In this document: positions 8,612 through 16,816 of the stretch, piece by piece
Layout of the letters: each line of letters begins with the position of its first letter
How positions within the stretch are numbered: position 1 is the first letter of the stretch
Origin: Alcaligenaceae bacterium
Lineage (GTDB): Bacteria; Pseudomonadota; Gammaproteobacteria; Burkholderiales; Burkholderiaceae_B
Direction: 5' to 3'
NCBI GenBank assembly: GCA_947379755.1
Contig: CANCOC010000027.1
Location: 1-39,569, forward strand
Length of the DNA stretch: 39,569 nucleotides
The notes under the pieces: model-generated
Told to the model about the DNA's origin: nothing
Databases searched by the model: none
The model's input: the letters and a program-made list of their open reading frames with translations, nothing else
Translations under genes and position numbers: made by a program

Positions 8612-9714
8612 CCGCTTGTGACATCGTTAAATAAGTCGGCTAATCCCCTAGGTTGCGAACGCCAGTATTGCCTGGGTGCAGAGACGCTCGCACCGAGTTC
8701 GGCTGCAGCATGCCAGGGCCAGCGAGGGTCGTACAGCATGCCTCGTGCCAGTGCCACCATATCGGCTTCGCCATTTGCAACAATACCTTCTGCTTCCTGG
8801 GCCGTGGTGATCAGTCCGACCGCCATGGTTGGTAGTCCTGTGCCTTGTTTGATTTCCTGGGCGAGTGGGACTTGATATTTTGGACCCAGCGTAATTTTTT
8901 GCAGTGGGGATACTCCTCCGCTTGATACGTCTATAAAGTCGCATCCGCGGGCTTTCAGGATCTTGCCGAACTCCACGCATTCCTGCACCGTCAGGCCACC
9001 TTCGACCCAGTCGGATGCAGAGATTCGGATGCCGAGCGACATTGTGGCAGGTGTGGCGGCACGAACTGCATCGTAGACTTCCAGGGGAAAGCGCATGCGG
9101 TTTTGGAGCGAGCCACCATATTCATCTGTGCGTTGATTTGCAATCGGTGACAGGAACTGGTGCAACAGATAACCGTGTGCGGCGTGCAGCTCGATTCCGT
9201 CAAAACCAATGTTTGCTGAGCGCTTTGCGGCTTGCACAAAGGCTTCGCGAATGCGCTTGAGTCCCTCATGCGTCAGGGCCTCAGGTGCAGGTTCGGTCGC
9301 CAGGTGTGGGATGGCTGAAGGTCCGACTGTTTGCCAGCCTCCATCGGCAGGTAATTGCAATTGCGCGCCATCCCATGGACGATAGCTCGAAGCCTTGCGA
9401 CCCGCATGTGCCAGTTGAATCATGATCGGCATTTTTGAGTATTTACGAACGGAGGTAATCGTTTTTTGCAGTGCTGACTCGGTTTCATCCGAATACAGTC
9501 CCAGGCAGCCGTGCGTGATACGACCAATAGGCTCGACTGCAGTTGCTTCGATAATCAGCAGACCCGCTCCTGAGAGCGCCATCTGACCCAGGTGGATCAG
9601 ATGCCAGTCTGTCGCCTGTCCATCCTCGGCGCTGTACTGGCACATCGGGGCAATGACAATGCGGTTTGCAAGTTTCAGTGGACCCAGTTCAATGGGTGAA
9701 AAAAGCTGGCTCAT
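8602..9714 (-). CDS. NADH:flavin oxidoreductase / old yellow enzyme, YqjM-like
   Basis: A 370-residue FMN-dependent TIM-barrel ene-reductase. Features seen are the N-terminal IELGPLKLANRIV strand, the MCQYSAEDG segment with the cysteine typical of the thermophilic-like (class II) OYEs, HAAHGYLLHQFLSP with the substrate-binding histidines, and a C-terminal GLITTAQEA / ARGMLYDP phosphate-binding part. It reduces activated C=C bonds such as enones with NAD(P)H. The ATG at 9714 has GGAAGA at good spacing; the upstream in-frame TTG does not. It stands 125 nt after the aconitase-like gene on the same strand and is probably transcribed separately. Confidence 0.92.
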   Translation of the reverse strand: MSQLFSPIELGPLKLANRIVIAPMCQYSAEDGQATDWHLIHLGQMALSGAGLLIIEATAVEPIGRITHGCLGLYSDETESALQKTITSVRKYSKMPIMIQLAHAGRKASSYRPWDGAQLQLPADGGWQTVGPSAIPHLATEPAPEALTHEGLKRIREAFVQAAKRSANIGFDGIELHAAHGYLLHQFLSPIANQRTDEYGGSLQNRMRFPLEVYDAVRAATPATMSLGIRISASDWVEGGLTVQECVEFGKILKARGCDFIDVSSGGVSPLQKITLGPKYQVPLAQEIKQGTGLPTMAVGLITTAQEAEGIVANGEADMVALARGMLYDPRWPWHAAAELGASVSAPRQYWRSQPRGLADLFNDVTSGQR

Positions 9715-9839
9715 GTAGTCTTCCAAGTCTTAGATTGAATGTGATGCTAATGCCTGGCAGGGCTGGCGGCAAGTCAGAATCCTGAGCGCCTGAACCCTTC
9801 CCGGGAGAGTGGGTGTCTGGAGACTGTTTGCCTTTGGGT

Positions 9840-11816
9840 TCAGATATTTCTTTTCAATTCTTCAAAAGAAGTGAGTCGTCCTGCGATCGCGCTGGCCGCC
9901 ACTGTCGCCGGACTGGCTAGCCAGACTTGCCCCGGGCCGGAGCGCCCCGGGAAATTGCGGTTAATCGCACTCACGGTGACTTCTTCTGGCTCGCTTGAGG
10001 ACCCTGGACCACAGTTGGCACAGGCGCCACAGGCAGGCTGCAGGATTTCCGCCCCAACGGCTTGGAAAACTGCAAGATATCCTTTGTCTGTGCAATAGTC
10101 GCGCACGCCCTGCGTACCGTACTGTAAGTAGAGCTTGACGCCGGCTGCAGTTTTTAAACCCCTCTGAGCTGCCCAGGACAATACCGCGTGGTACTGATCG
10201 AAGTCTTCACGTTTACCCGCTGTGCATGACCCTCCATAGGCGATGTCAATGGTGACACGCTCAGACAGGCTCGACAGGGGGACACCGTTGCCGGGATCGC
10301 CTGGTCGTGCCACCATGGGTGAGAGCTGCGTGCCGTCAATGTCGATGATTGCCGCATAGGTGGCGCCGGTATCGCTGCGCATCCACGGCTCAAGTGTGAT
10401 GTCCTGATGGCGTCGTTCCCTGATGAAGCGGACAGTTTCCTGATCCGGTTCGACCAGGCCGGTAAACCCTCCCAGTTCTGCTGTCATGTTGGTCAGCGTC
10501 GCGCGTTCATCGGTAGACATGGATTGCACTGCAGTCCCTGCAAATTCAAAGACTTTTCCTACCCCCGCGCCAGCACGAATCTTTGGATCGGCAAGCAGGT
10601 GCAGCACAACATCCTTGGCGCTGATGCCCGCAGGAAGCGGGCCCGCGACATTAATGCGGAGGGTTTCGGGCATGGTGAAGCGCACAGCACCTGTGACAAA
10701 GGCGTTTGCCATGTCTGTCGTGCCAACACCAAACGCCACGCAGCCCAGCGCTCCGCTATGTGGCGTATGGGAATCTGTTCCAGCAATCAGTGTGCCGGGC
10801 AGGGCGTAATTTTCTGCCATGAGTGCATGCGAAATTCCCTCTGAACCCGTGTTGTTCGGATCGCCTGCTTCGAGTTGCTGCAGATAGCCGTGATCAGTCA
10901 GCCCATGGCGTGAGACAAAGTTTCGATGGGCAACAGAAAGATTTTTAACGCCTCCCACGAGTCCGTACTTCAGGTGAGCCGGACTACGGTGTACATAGGA
11001 CAGGTGGTCTTCAAAGCAGACGATGCTGGGCGTGTCATGCAGAGTGAGTGCATCACCAAAGTGGCTGTCCAGTGCGTGTGCACACATTCCCGTGTAGTAC
11101 TCGTGAATGAAGCGGATATCGGCCCGGACAAAACCGCCTTCACCTGGCTTGAGCCAGCCGGGGGCATCCTCAGTAGAGAGCAGGTGACGTGCGATTATTT
11201 TTTCAAATAGTGTCTGAGGTGCCTCGTCCGATCCTGTGGCCGGTTCGCTCTGATTGTCTGGAGCAATATTTTTTAGCCGTGCCTGACCGTAGCTGAGCAA
11301 GCCCCCCGCCCGAAGAATGGCTGCGGCGACCGCATCTCGTCCGACCAGCAGGTCATCGAGCAAAATGGACTCGCCACGTTCGATCTGATCGAGCAGTGCA
11401 AAGTTTGTGGAGGTATACAGCCCGAGGTTGTCCGCATTCTGGCGATATATACGCTCAAAACTTTCTGCAATGACCAGTTTGATGCCTGCTGCGCGCTCAG
11501 CCACGACACTGTGCTCACGTGAGCTGCCTTTGCCGTAGCGCTTGCCACCCACGACCACTTCAATTTTTGCGTGACGCACCGCGTCGCGCGCGATAGGGAG
11601 TTGGCCTGCTGCGCTAAAGCCTGTGTAGGGATAACGGCCCAGTTCCTGATCGAAGTGGACCATGATGGGCAGAGGCGATATTTCATCGGTCGAGATATCG
11701 TCGCGCAAATTGCTGACCGCTTCGCGCCGCAGTCTCAGGCCGGACAACTGCTGCCGGACGGCTTCAGGGTCCTGTGTCAGGTACAGGATACGCGGTGCAA
11801 AGTTGAGGGTGTGCAT
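9840..11816 (-). CDS. aconitase-family hydro-lyase with permuted domain order (swivel domain first)
   Basis: A 658-residue [4Fe-4S] dehydratase of the aconitase / isopropylmalate dehydratase superfamily. Residues about 1-170 are the small LeuD-like swivel domain (motifs YGKGSSREHS and AESFERIYRQN). Residues about 195-655 are the LeuC-like catalytic domains with GTDSHTPHSG, YGGSCTAGK (cluster cysteine near 529) and CGACANCG (cluster cysteines near 595). In canonical AcnA and mitochondrial aconitase the swivel domain is C-terminal. The order here resembles AcnB without its N-terminal HEAT-like domain. All cluster cysteines are present, so activity is expected, but the substrate cannot be read from sequence. 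It lies 51 nt after the LysR gene on the same strand. Confidence 0.87.
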   Translation of the reverse strand: MHTLNFAPRILYLTQDPEAVRQQLSGLRLRREAVSNLRDDISTDEISPLPIMVHFDQELGRYPYTGFSAAGQLPIARDAVRHAKIEVVVGGKRYGKGSSREHSVVAERAAGIKLVIAESFERIYRQNADNLGLYTSTNFALLDQIERGESILLDDLLVGRDAVAAAILRAGGLLSYGQARLKNIAPDNQSEPATGSDEAPQTLFEKIIARHLLSTEDAPGWLKPGEGGFVRADIRFIHEYYTGMCAHALDSHFGDALTLHDTPSIVCFEDHLSYVHRSPAHLKYGLVGGVKNLSVAHRNFVSRHGLTDHGYLQQLEAGDPNNTGSEGISHALMAENYALPGTLIAGTDSHTPHSGALGCVAFGVGTTDMANAFVTGAVRFTMPETLRINVAGPLPAGISAKDVVLHLLADPKIRAGAGVGKVFEFAGTAVQSMSTDERATLTNMTAELGGFTGLVEPDQETVRFIRERRHQDITLEPWMRSDTGATYAAIIDIDGTQLSPMVARPGDPGNGVPLSSLSERVTIDIAYGGSCTAGKREDFDQYHAVLSWAAQRGLKTAAGVKLYLQYGTQGVRDYCTDKGYLAVFQAVGAEILQPACGACANCGPGSSSEPEEVTVSAINRNFPGRSGPGQVWLASPATVAASAIAGRLTSFEELKRNI

Positions 11817-11867
11817 TGAAGTTGTCTTGTATATGTTTTATATAAATGTAACTTAATGCGAGAGGTC

Positions 11868-12821
11868 TTAGGGCAACCGATGCTGCTCAAGGAGCGCCAC
11901 GCGCGTTGCAGGCTGGGCTAGCTGCTGCAACCACCACTGAAGTGCCCGGCCCGGTACGCTGGCACTCTGGCGCCAGGCATACCGCGAGTTGGTTTGGCGG
12001 TCTGTCTGTGTGACCTCCTTTTGTACCAGACGACCGGATTCCATATAGGGCCTGGCCATTGGCTCGGGGATAAAGCCGCAGCCTAACCCGCGCATCTGCG
12101 CATCAAGTTTAGCGCTCATGCTGGGGACCGTGAGCACATCTTGTCCGGGTGCCACGCCGATGGTCAGGCCTGCACCACGCTGAACGGAATCTGCGACAGA
12201 GACAATTCTGTGCTGTGCAATTTGAGCGGGAGTAATAGGGCTACTTTCTTTAGCCAGCGGGTGATGAGGGGCTACAACAAAAATAAAGTTCACGCTGCCG
12301 ATAGGCTTGTGATGAATGTCTTTTCCGACGATTCGCGCCACATCTGCAACACCGATCGCAAGGTCGGCCAGTCCACTATCCAGGGCCTGGATGGTGCCAG
12401 ATAGTGCCTCGTCCCGCAGACGCAGTCGCGTCGGTGGCTGAGTCGCCAGAAATGCCTGGCAAAGCTCCATCATGACTGCTGGAGCAATGATGGTATCTAC
12501 GGCGATGGTGAGTTGAGCCTCCCATCCGGTAGCAATGCGTCGGACCCGGCTGGCAATGGCATCCATGTCGTCCAGCAGGCGCAAACCTTCGCGCAGTAGC
12601 TCGATCCCCGCCGCTGTAGGTTTTGCCTGACGTGCGCTACGGTCAAACAGCAAAACGTCCAGCGCATCCTCAATCTGGCGCACACGGTAGGTCAGGGCGC
12701 TCGGGACCAGGCCTAGTTTGCGGGCGGCGGCGGCAAAACTCCCTGACTCTGCAATTGTTTGCAGCATATTCAAAGCTTCAGGTGTGAGTGCTTCAAGAGG
12801 ATTTTTATGTGATTTTTGCAT
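11868..12821 (-). CDS. LysR-type transcriptional regulator, YhaJ-like
   Basis: A 317-residue protein with an N-terminal winged helix-turn-helix (GSFAAAARKLGLVPSAL, near residues 27-44), a linker helix and a periplasmic-binding-like effector domain. The wording of the DNA-binding helix, FDRSARQAKPT and GWEAQLTIAVD strongly recall E. coli YhaJ, which lies beside the pirin gene yhaK and responds to aromatic quinone-type compounds. Here too a pirin gene is divergent, with a palindrome between. It probably controls the pirin-DoxX-flavodoxin genes. Control of the downstream aconitase-family gene by read-through is possible. Confidence 0.9.
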   Translation of the reverse strand: MQKSHKNPLEALTPEALNMLQTIAESGSFAAAARKLGLVPSALTYRVRQIEDALDVLLFDRSARQAKPTAAGIELLREGLRLLDDMDAIASRVRRIATGWEAQLTIAVDTIIAPAVMMELCQAFLATQPPTRLRLRDEALSGTIQALDSGLADLAIGVADVARIVGKDIHHKPIGSVNFIFVVAPHHPLAKESSPITPAQIAQHRIVSVADSVQRGAGLTIGVAPGQDVLTVPSMSAKLDAQMRGLGCGFIPEPMARPYMESGRLVQKEVTQTDRQTNSRYAWRQSASVPGRALQWWLQQLAQPATRVALLEQHRLP

Positions 12822-12836
12822 GATTATTCTATTTTA

Positions 12837-12853
12837 ATTCAAATAATTTGAAT
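12837..12853. promoter_or_regulatory. candidate LysR operator (T-N11-A palindrome)
   Basis: A perfect 17-nt palindrome, ATTCAAA-TAA-TTTGAAT, contains the LysR consensus T-N11-A (T at 12839, A at 12851). It lies 16 nt upstream of the LysR gene start and about 90 nt upstream of the divergent pirin gene, a standard position for autoregulation plus activation of the divergent target. Confidence 0.6.
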
Positions 12854-12944
12854 GATGCCGTCAAAATGAAATGATGCACAACTCTTGCGCAGGATTTAAA
12901 GTTCTATCCATACCAATTAGCATTGACCGCATTGAGGAATCATC

Positions 12945-13646
12945 ATGATCAAGCTTCGCAGATCGCAGGAACGTGGGTACGCCGATCACGGCTGGCTCAA
13001 ATCTTTTCATAGCTTTTCGTTCGCAAATTATCATGACCCCGCGCATATGGGCTGGGGTAATCTGCGTGTCATCAACGAAGACAGGATCGCACCAGGCACG
13101 GGCTTTGGCACGCATGGTCATCGGGATATGGAAATCATCAGTTATGTGTTGACGGGCAACCTGGCGCATCAAGACAGTATGGGTAATGTCAAGGGAATCC
13201 CACCCGGCGATGTGCAACGTATGAGCGCTGGGCGCGGCGTGCAGCACAGCGAATTCAATCACGCGGAGGGTGAGACAACGCACTTTTTGCAGATCTGGAT
13301 TGAACCCAATGTGAAAGGCATTGCGCCTGGGTACGAACAAAAAACAATTGCACAGGAAGACAAACGCGGCCATCTAAAACTAGTGGCTTCACCTGAGGGC
13401 GCCAATGGTGCGGTCAAAATCCATGCGGATGCCCGCCTGTATGCAGGTTTGTTTGATGCTGATGAGCAAACCGAACTTGCGTTGGATCCTGCACGCAAAG
13501 GGTATGTGTTCCTGATCAAGGGCGAGCTGCATGTCAACGGCCATTCGCTTGTTGCCGGTGATGCCGCCCTGCTTGAGGGCGAAAGCCTGATCGCGCTAAG
13601 CGCAGGTGTAAACGCTGAAGTGCTTGTATTTGATCTGGCTGCCTGA
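12945..13646 (+). CDS. pirin family protein (YhaK/YhhW-like)
   Basis: A 233-residue bicupin. The N-terminal cupin has the metal-binding signature GTHGHRDMEI and the later HSEFNH. Together these supply the usual His/Glu ligands of an iron-binding pirin. Relatives act as quercetinases or redox-sensitive proteins. TGAGGA precedes the ATG. The gene is divergent from the YhaJ-like regulator and followed after 123 nt by DoxX, suggesting a quinone-stress response. Confidence 0.92.
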   Translation: MIKLRRSQERGYADHGWLKSFHSFSFANYHDPAHMGWGNLRVINEDRIAPGTGFGTHGHRDMEIISYVLTGNLAHQDSMGNVKGIPPGDVQRMSAGRGVQHSEFNHAEGETTHFLQIWIEPNVKGIAPGYEQKTIAQEDKRGHLKLVASPEGANGAVKIHADARLYAGLFDADEQTELALDPARKGYVFLIKGELHVNGHSLVAGDAALLEGESLIALSAGVNAEVLVFDLAA

Positions 13647-13690
13647 GTGCTTGCAGAGCCAGACAGGTTTTAGTTTTACGCACGTTATTT

Positions 13691-13722
13691 ATTGATTTAT
13701 TGATTTATTGATTTATTGATTT
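13691..13722. repeat. tandem octamer repeat (ATTGATTT x4)
   Basis: Four perfect copies of ATTGATTT, with partial copies on both sides, lie in the 123-nt gap between the pirin and DoxX genes. The array is 48-79 nt upstream of the DoxX start, where it could set promoter spacing. Simple repeats of this kind can vary in copy number by slippage. Confidence 0.85.
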
Positions 13723-13769
13723 ATTTATCATTCACTGATCCATAGCTTTCAAATAAAGGGAATTCCACC

Positions 13770-14180
13770 ATGTTCAATACACTTCAAAATCCGTTTGCCC
13801 TGATTGGTCGCTGGTTACTGGCGGCTCTTTTTCTACCTGCAGGTATTGCAAAAATGACAGGTTTTGCAGGGACGGTTGGCTATATCGCCTCGGTCGGACT
13901 GCCAGCGCCCACTCTCGGTGCAGTGATTGCGCTGATTGTCGAAGTCCTGGGTGGCTTGTCACTGGTGCTCGGTTTTGGCACACGCGTTGCCGCAGTTGTC
14001 CTGGCGATTTTCACGCTCGTCGCATCCTTCTTTTTTCATCCTTACTGGAATGTTGAAGCTGCACAACAATTGATTCCATTCCTGTTGTTCTACAAAAATA
14101 TCGCTGTAGTAGGTGGCCTGCTGATTCTTGCCGCCTTTGGACCAGGCGCTTGGAGCCTCGACGCAAAACGCGCCAACTAA
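13770..14180 (+). CDS. DoxX family membrane protein
   Basis: A 136-residue integral membrane protein with four predicted hydrophobic segments and the family motif LPAGIAKMTGF near residue 24. DoxX-family proteins such as YqjF and YphA are linked to thiosulfate:quinone oxidoreduction or to resistance to electrophiles. E. coli yqjF is a known YhaJ target, in keeping with the YhaJ-like regulator nearby. AAAGGGA precedes the ATG. It is followed after 33 nt by a flavodoxin-family gene. Confidence 0.9.
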   Translation: MFNTLQNPFALIGRWLLAALFLPAGIAKMTGFAGTVGYIASVGLPAPTLGAVIALIVEVLGGLSLVLGFGTRVAAVVLAIFTLVASFFFHPYWNVEAAQQLIPFLLFYKNIAVVGGLLILAAFGPGAWSLDAKRAN

Positions 14181-14213
14181 CCTTCGTTTTTATCTTATTC
14201 AGGAGTTACAACG

Positions 14214-14765
14214 ATGTCTAAAATTATTGTGGTGTATCACTCAGGTTACGGTCATACCAAGCGCATGGCTGAGTCGGTGGCAGAGGGCGCAGCAGCCCAG
14301 TTGCTGGCGATCGATGCCGAAGGCAATGTATCCGAGCAGGGCTGGGAAACCCTCGCTGCAGCAGATACGATTGTGTTTGGTTCGCCGACCTATATGGGTG
14401 GCCCAAGCTGGCAATTCAAGAAATTTGCAGATGCAACATCAAAGCCCTGGTATGGCCGTGTCTGGAAAGACAAGCTGTTTGCAGGTTTTACCAATAGCGC
14501 CAGCTTGAACGGCGACAAAGGCAGCACCTTGAATTATTTTGTCACGCTTGCGATGCAGCACGGTGGTTTCTGGGTCGGAACAGGCATGTTGCCTGCCAAC
14601 TCAAAGGCTGCAACACGTGGCGACCTCAACAACCTGGGCAGCTCAATCGGTGCCATGGCGCAATCGCCGTCTGACGCAGGCGTGGATGAAATGTTTGCGG
14701 GTGATCTTGAGACAGCCAAACAGTTCGGACAGCGTATCGCTGCTGCAACCGCTAAACTGGCCTGA
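14214..14765 (+). CDS. flavodoxin-family NAD(P)H:quinone oxidoreductase (WrbA-like)
   Basis: A 183-residue flavoprotein. The N-terminus has the FMN phosphate-binding loop HSGYGHTKRM, and the GSPTYMGGPSWQ segment matches the second FMN loop. The family performs two-electron reduction of quinones, avoiding semiquinone radicals. An AGGAG ribosome site lies upstream. With pirin and DoxX it forms a three-gene quinone/electrophile defence set ended by a hairpin at its stop codon. Confidence 0.9.
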   Translation: MSKIIVVYHSGYGHTKRMAESVAEGAAAQLLAIDAEGNVSEQGWETLAAADTIVFGSPTYMGGPSWQFKKFADATSKPWYGRVWKDKLFAGFTNSASLNGDKGSTLNYFVTLAMQHGGFWVGTGMLPANSKAATRGDLNNLGSSIGAMAQSPSDAGVDEMFAGDLETAKQFGQRIAAATAKLA

Positions 14766-14791
14766 TCCTTCAGGCCTGGTTTGTAGTTTTT
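14759..14791 (+). terminator. Rho-independent terminator after the flavodoxin gene
   Basis: The seven-base arms GGCCTGA and TCAGGCC enclose a TCCT loop and overlap the stop codon. They are followed by a T-rich stretch ending in TTTTT at 14787-14791. It probably closes the pirin-DoxX-flavodoxin unit. Confidence 0.6.
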
Positions 14792-14806
14792 GCATGACTT
14801 TCATGG

Positions 14807-14825
14807 TCGCCCGATAATCGGGCGA
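14807..14825. promoter_or_regulatory. GC-rich palindrome upstream of otnK, candidate operator
   Basis: The inverted repeat TCGCCCG-ATAAT-CGGGCGA is centred about 56 nt before the otnK start. It lacks a following T-run, so a regulator-binding site is as likely as a second terminator hairpin. No regulator gene is adjacent to the otn genes. Confidence 0.4.
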
Positions 14826-14871
14826 TAATATTGAAAATAATGCTGAAGCGCCAGCAAACTGGGCCTGAAAA

Positions 14872-16122
14872 ATGAACAACATACTCTTGGGTTGTATCGC
14901 GGATGATTTTACCGGTGCAACCGATCTTGCCAATAATCTTGTACGTGCTGGTATGCGGGTGGTGCAAACCATCGGCGTACCTGATGGACCGCTCGATGCC
15001 GAGGTGGATGCTGTCGTGGTCTCCCTCAAGTCACGCACCATTGCACCCGACGAGGCCGCGAGCCAGTCTGTTCGTGCGCTGAAATGGTTGCAGGAGCAGG
15101 GCGCGCAACAAATCTATTTCAAATACTGCTCGACCTTTGATTCGACGCCCCAGGGCAATATTGGTCCGGTCACTGATGCGCTGATGGCCGCGCTGCAGAC
15201 TGACTTTACGATTGCAACACCAGCATTCCCGGATGCGGGACGAACGGTCTTCAAGGGCTATTTGTTTGTTGGTGATGTGCTGCTTCACGAAAGCGGCATG
15301 CAGGATCACCCGCTTACGCCGATGACTGATCCCAATCTTGTGCGTGTATTGCAAGCTCAGACCCGTCACAAAGTGGGCCTGATTGATTACAAGGTGATTG
15401 CAAAGGGGCCCGCCGCTATTCAAGACCGTATCGCCGTCTTGCGCGAGCAAGGTGTTGGCGTTGCTGTCGTGGATGCAGTGAGTAATGAGGATCTGATGAG
15501 CCTGGGTCTCGCACTCAAAGGGATGCCTCTTGTGACTGCCGGCTCGGGTGTTGCAATCGGTCTGGCGCAAAATTTCGGTATTGCGCCCAATCTCCAGGCC
15601 GCTGTTTTGCCTGCACCACAAGGTTTTCAAGCCATTCTTTCTGGCAGCTGTTCGCGTGCAACCAATTTACAAGTCGCAGACTTTATTTCGACTGGACGCC
15701 CAGCTTTCGTGCTCGACCCCCTGCGATTGGCGGATGGTTCGACTCTGATCGAGCAGGCACTTGCCTGGGCCGCACCTAAATTGAAAGACGGCCCGCTATT
15801 GATTTACTCGACTTCACAACCAGAACATCTCAAACAGATTCAGGACAAGCTGGGCGTAAAGGTTGCGGGGGAGATTGTTGAGCATGCCCTGGCACGTATT
15901 GCGCAGGGTCTGGTCGAAATGGGTGTTGGTCAGCTTGTCATTGCTGGTGGTGAAACCTCAGGTGCTGTCGTCCAGGCGCTAGCCATGAATCAGTTGCAGA
16001 TCGGTTCGCAGATTGATCCCGGTGTGCCATGGTGTGCTGGTAATGGGATCCACATTACGCTGAAGTCCGGTAATTTCGGGACAACAGACTTTTTTACAAA
16101 AGCTTTTAGCTGGATTGCCTGA
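14872..16122 (+). CDS. otnK: 3-oxo-tetronate kinase (four-carbon acid sugar kinase, DUF1537)
   Basis: A 416-residue cytoplasmic kinase. The N-terminal substrate-binding domain starts with the signature CIADDFTGATDLANNL. The C-terminal nucleotide-binding domain has AGGETSGAVVQAL near residue 365. It phosphorylates 3-oxo-tetronate at C4 in the breakdown of D-erythronate or L-threonate. Its stop overlaps the start of the next gene (TGATG), implying coupled translation. The otnK-otnC-denD order supports the tetronate assignment over other acid-sugar kinases. Confidence 0.92.
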   Translation: MNNILLGCIADDFTGATDLANNLVRAGMRVVQTIGVPDGPLDAEVDAVVVSLKSRTIAPDEAASQSVRALKWLQEQGAQQIYFKYCSTFDSTPQGNIGPVTDALMAALQTDFTIATPAFPDAGRTVFKGYLFVGDVLLHESGMQDHPLTPMTDPNLVRVLQAQTRHKVGLIDYKVIAKGPAAIQDRIAVLREQGVGVAVVDAVSNEDLMSLGLALKGMPLVTAGSGVAIGLAQNFGIAPNLQAAVLPAPQGFQAILSGSCSRATNLQVADFISTGRPAFVLDPLRLADGSTLIEQALAWAAPKLKDGPLLIYSTSQPEHLKQIQDKLGVKVAGEIVEHALARIAQGLVEMGVGQLVIAGGETSGAVVQALAMNQLQIGSQIDPGVPWCAGNGIHITLKSGNFGTTDFFTKAFSWIA

Positions 16123-16811
16123 TGGTACTCTCGACAGCAGACTCTGAACTGGATGCTTTACGACACGAAATATGCCGTGTCGGTAAAAGTCTGTTTGAGC
16201 GCGGTTATGTGCATGGTTCGACTGGCAATATAAGCGTCCGGATTCCGGATACTGCAGGTGGGGGTTTTCTCATCACGCCAACCGATGCCTGCCTGGGCTT
16301 TCTTGCGCCAGAGCGTCTTTCACACATCGATTCACAAGGCCAGCAGACTGGTGGGGATCGTGCTAGCAAAACCCTGACTTTGCACCAGCGTATTTATGAC
16401 GCGGCACCCTGGGCGATGTGCGTGATTCATACCCATTCGACTCATCTGGTCGAGTTGACGCTGCGCGGCGTCTGGGACCCGGCAGACATTGTTCCGCCCC
16501 TCACACCTTACTATGTAATGAAGGTCGGGCATGTACCACTGATTCCTTATTTTCTCCCCGGTGATTCGCAGATCGCGACGTGCGTCAGTCAAATGATTGG
16601 TGATTATGCGGCACGCGGCCTGACCTTGCGAGCGGTGATGTGTGAGCGGCTGGGACCGCAGGTCTGGAATGCAACATTAGCCAGTGCCATGGCCACACTT
16701 GAAGAACTCGAAGAAACTGCCAGACTCTGGCTGCGTGGGAATTGCAGTGCTACGCCTTTATCCGAAGCTGCGATCGAAGATCTGCGTCAACAATTTAAAA
16801 TTTCCTGGTAA
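16122..16811 (+). CDS. otnC: OtnC-like class II aldolase-fold protein (3-oxo-tetronate 4-phosphate decarboxylase homologue, altered active site)
   Basis: A 229-residue class II aldolase/adducin-fold protein in the position of OtnC, which converts 3-oxo-tetronate 4-phosphate to dihydroxyacetone phosphate. Seen are STGNISVR (phosphate binding, near 33), the HTHSTH metal motif (His103, His105) and TPYYVMKVG. Two expected residues are changed. The usual SKE catalytic Glu is Thr84, and the usual late His of an N-H-G motif reads R-L-G (Leu177). The fold is clear, but normal decarboxylase activity is uncertain. Translation is coupled to otnK by overlap. Confidence 0.82.
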   Translation: MVLSTADSELDALRHEICRVGKSLFERGYVHGSTGNISVRIPDTAGGGFLITPTDACLGFLAPERLSHIDSQGQQTGGDRASKTLTLHQRIYDAAPWAMCVIHTHSTHLVELTLRGVWDPADIVPPLTPYYVMKVGHVPLIPYFLPGDSQIATCVSQMIGDYAARGLTLRAVMCERLGPQVWNATLASAMATLEELEETARLWLRGNCSATPLSEAAIEDLRQQFKISW

Positions 16812-16816
16812 ACATA

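Noticed and set aside
9727-9839. Possible glycine-riboswitch-like motif (CGGGAGAG on the plus strand)
   Set aside because: The rest of the aptamer consensus is absent and no plus-strand gene follows; the match is a short chance similarity.
14128-14508. Alternative frame overlapping DoxX and flavodoxin genes
   Set aside because: No recognisable domain and fully covered by two clear genes on the same strand.
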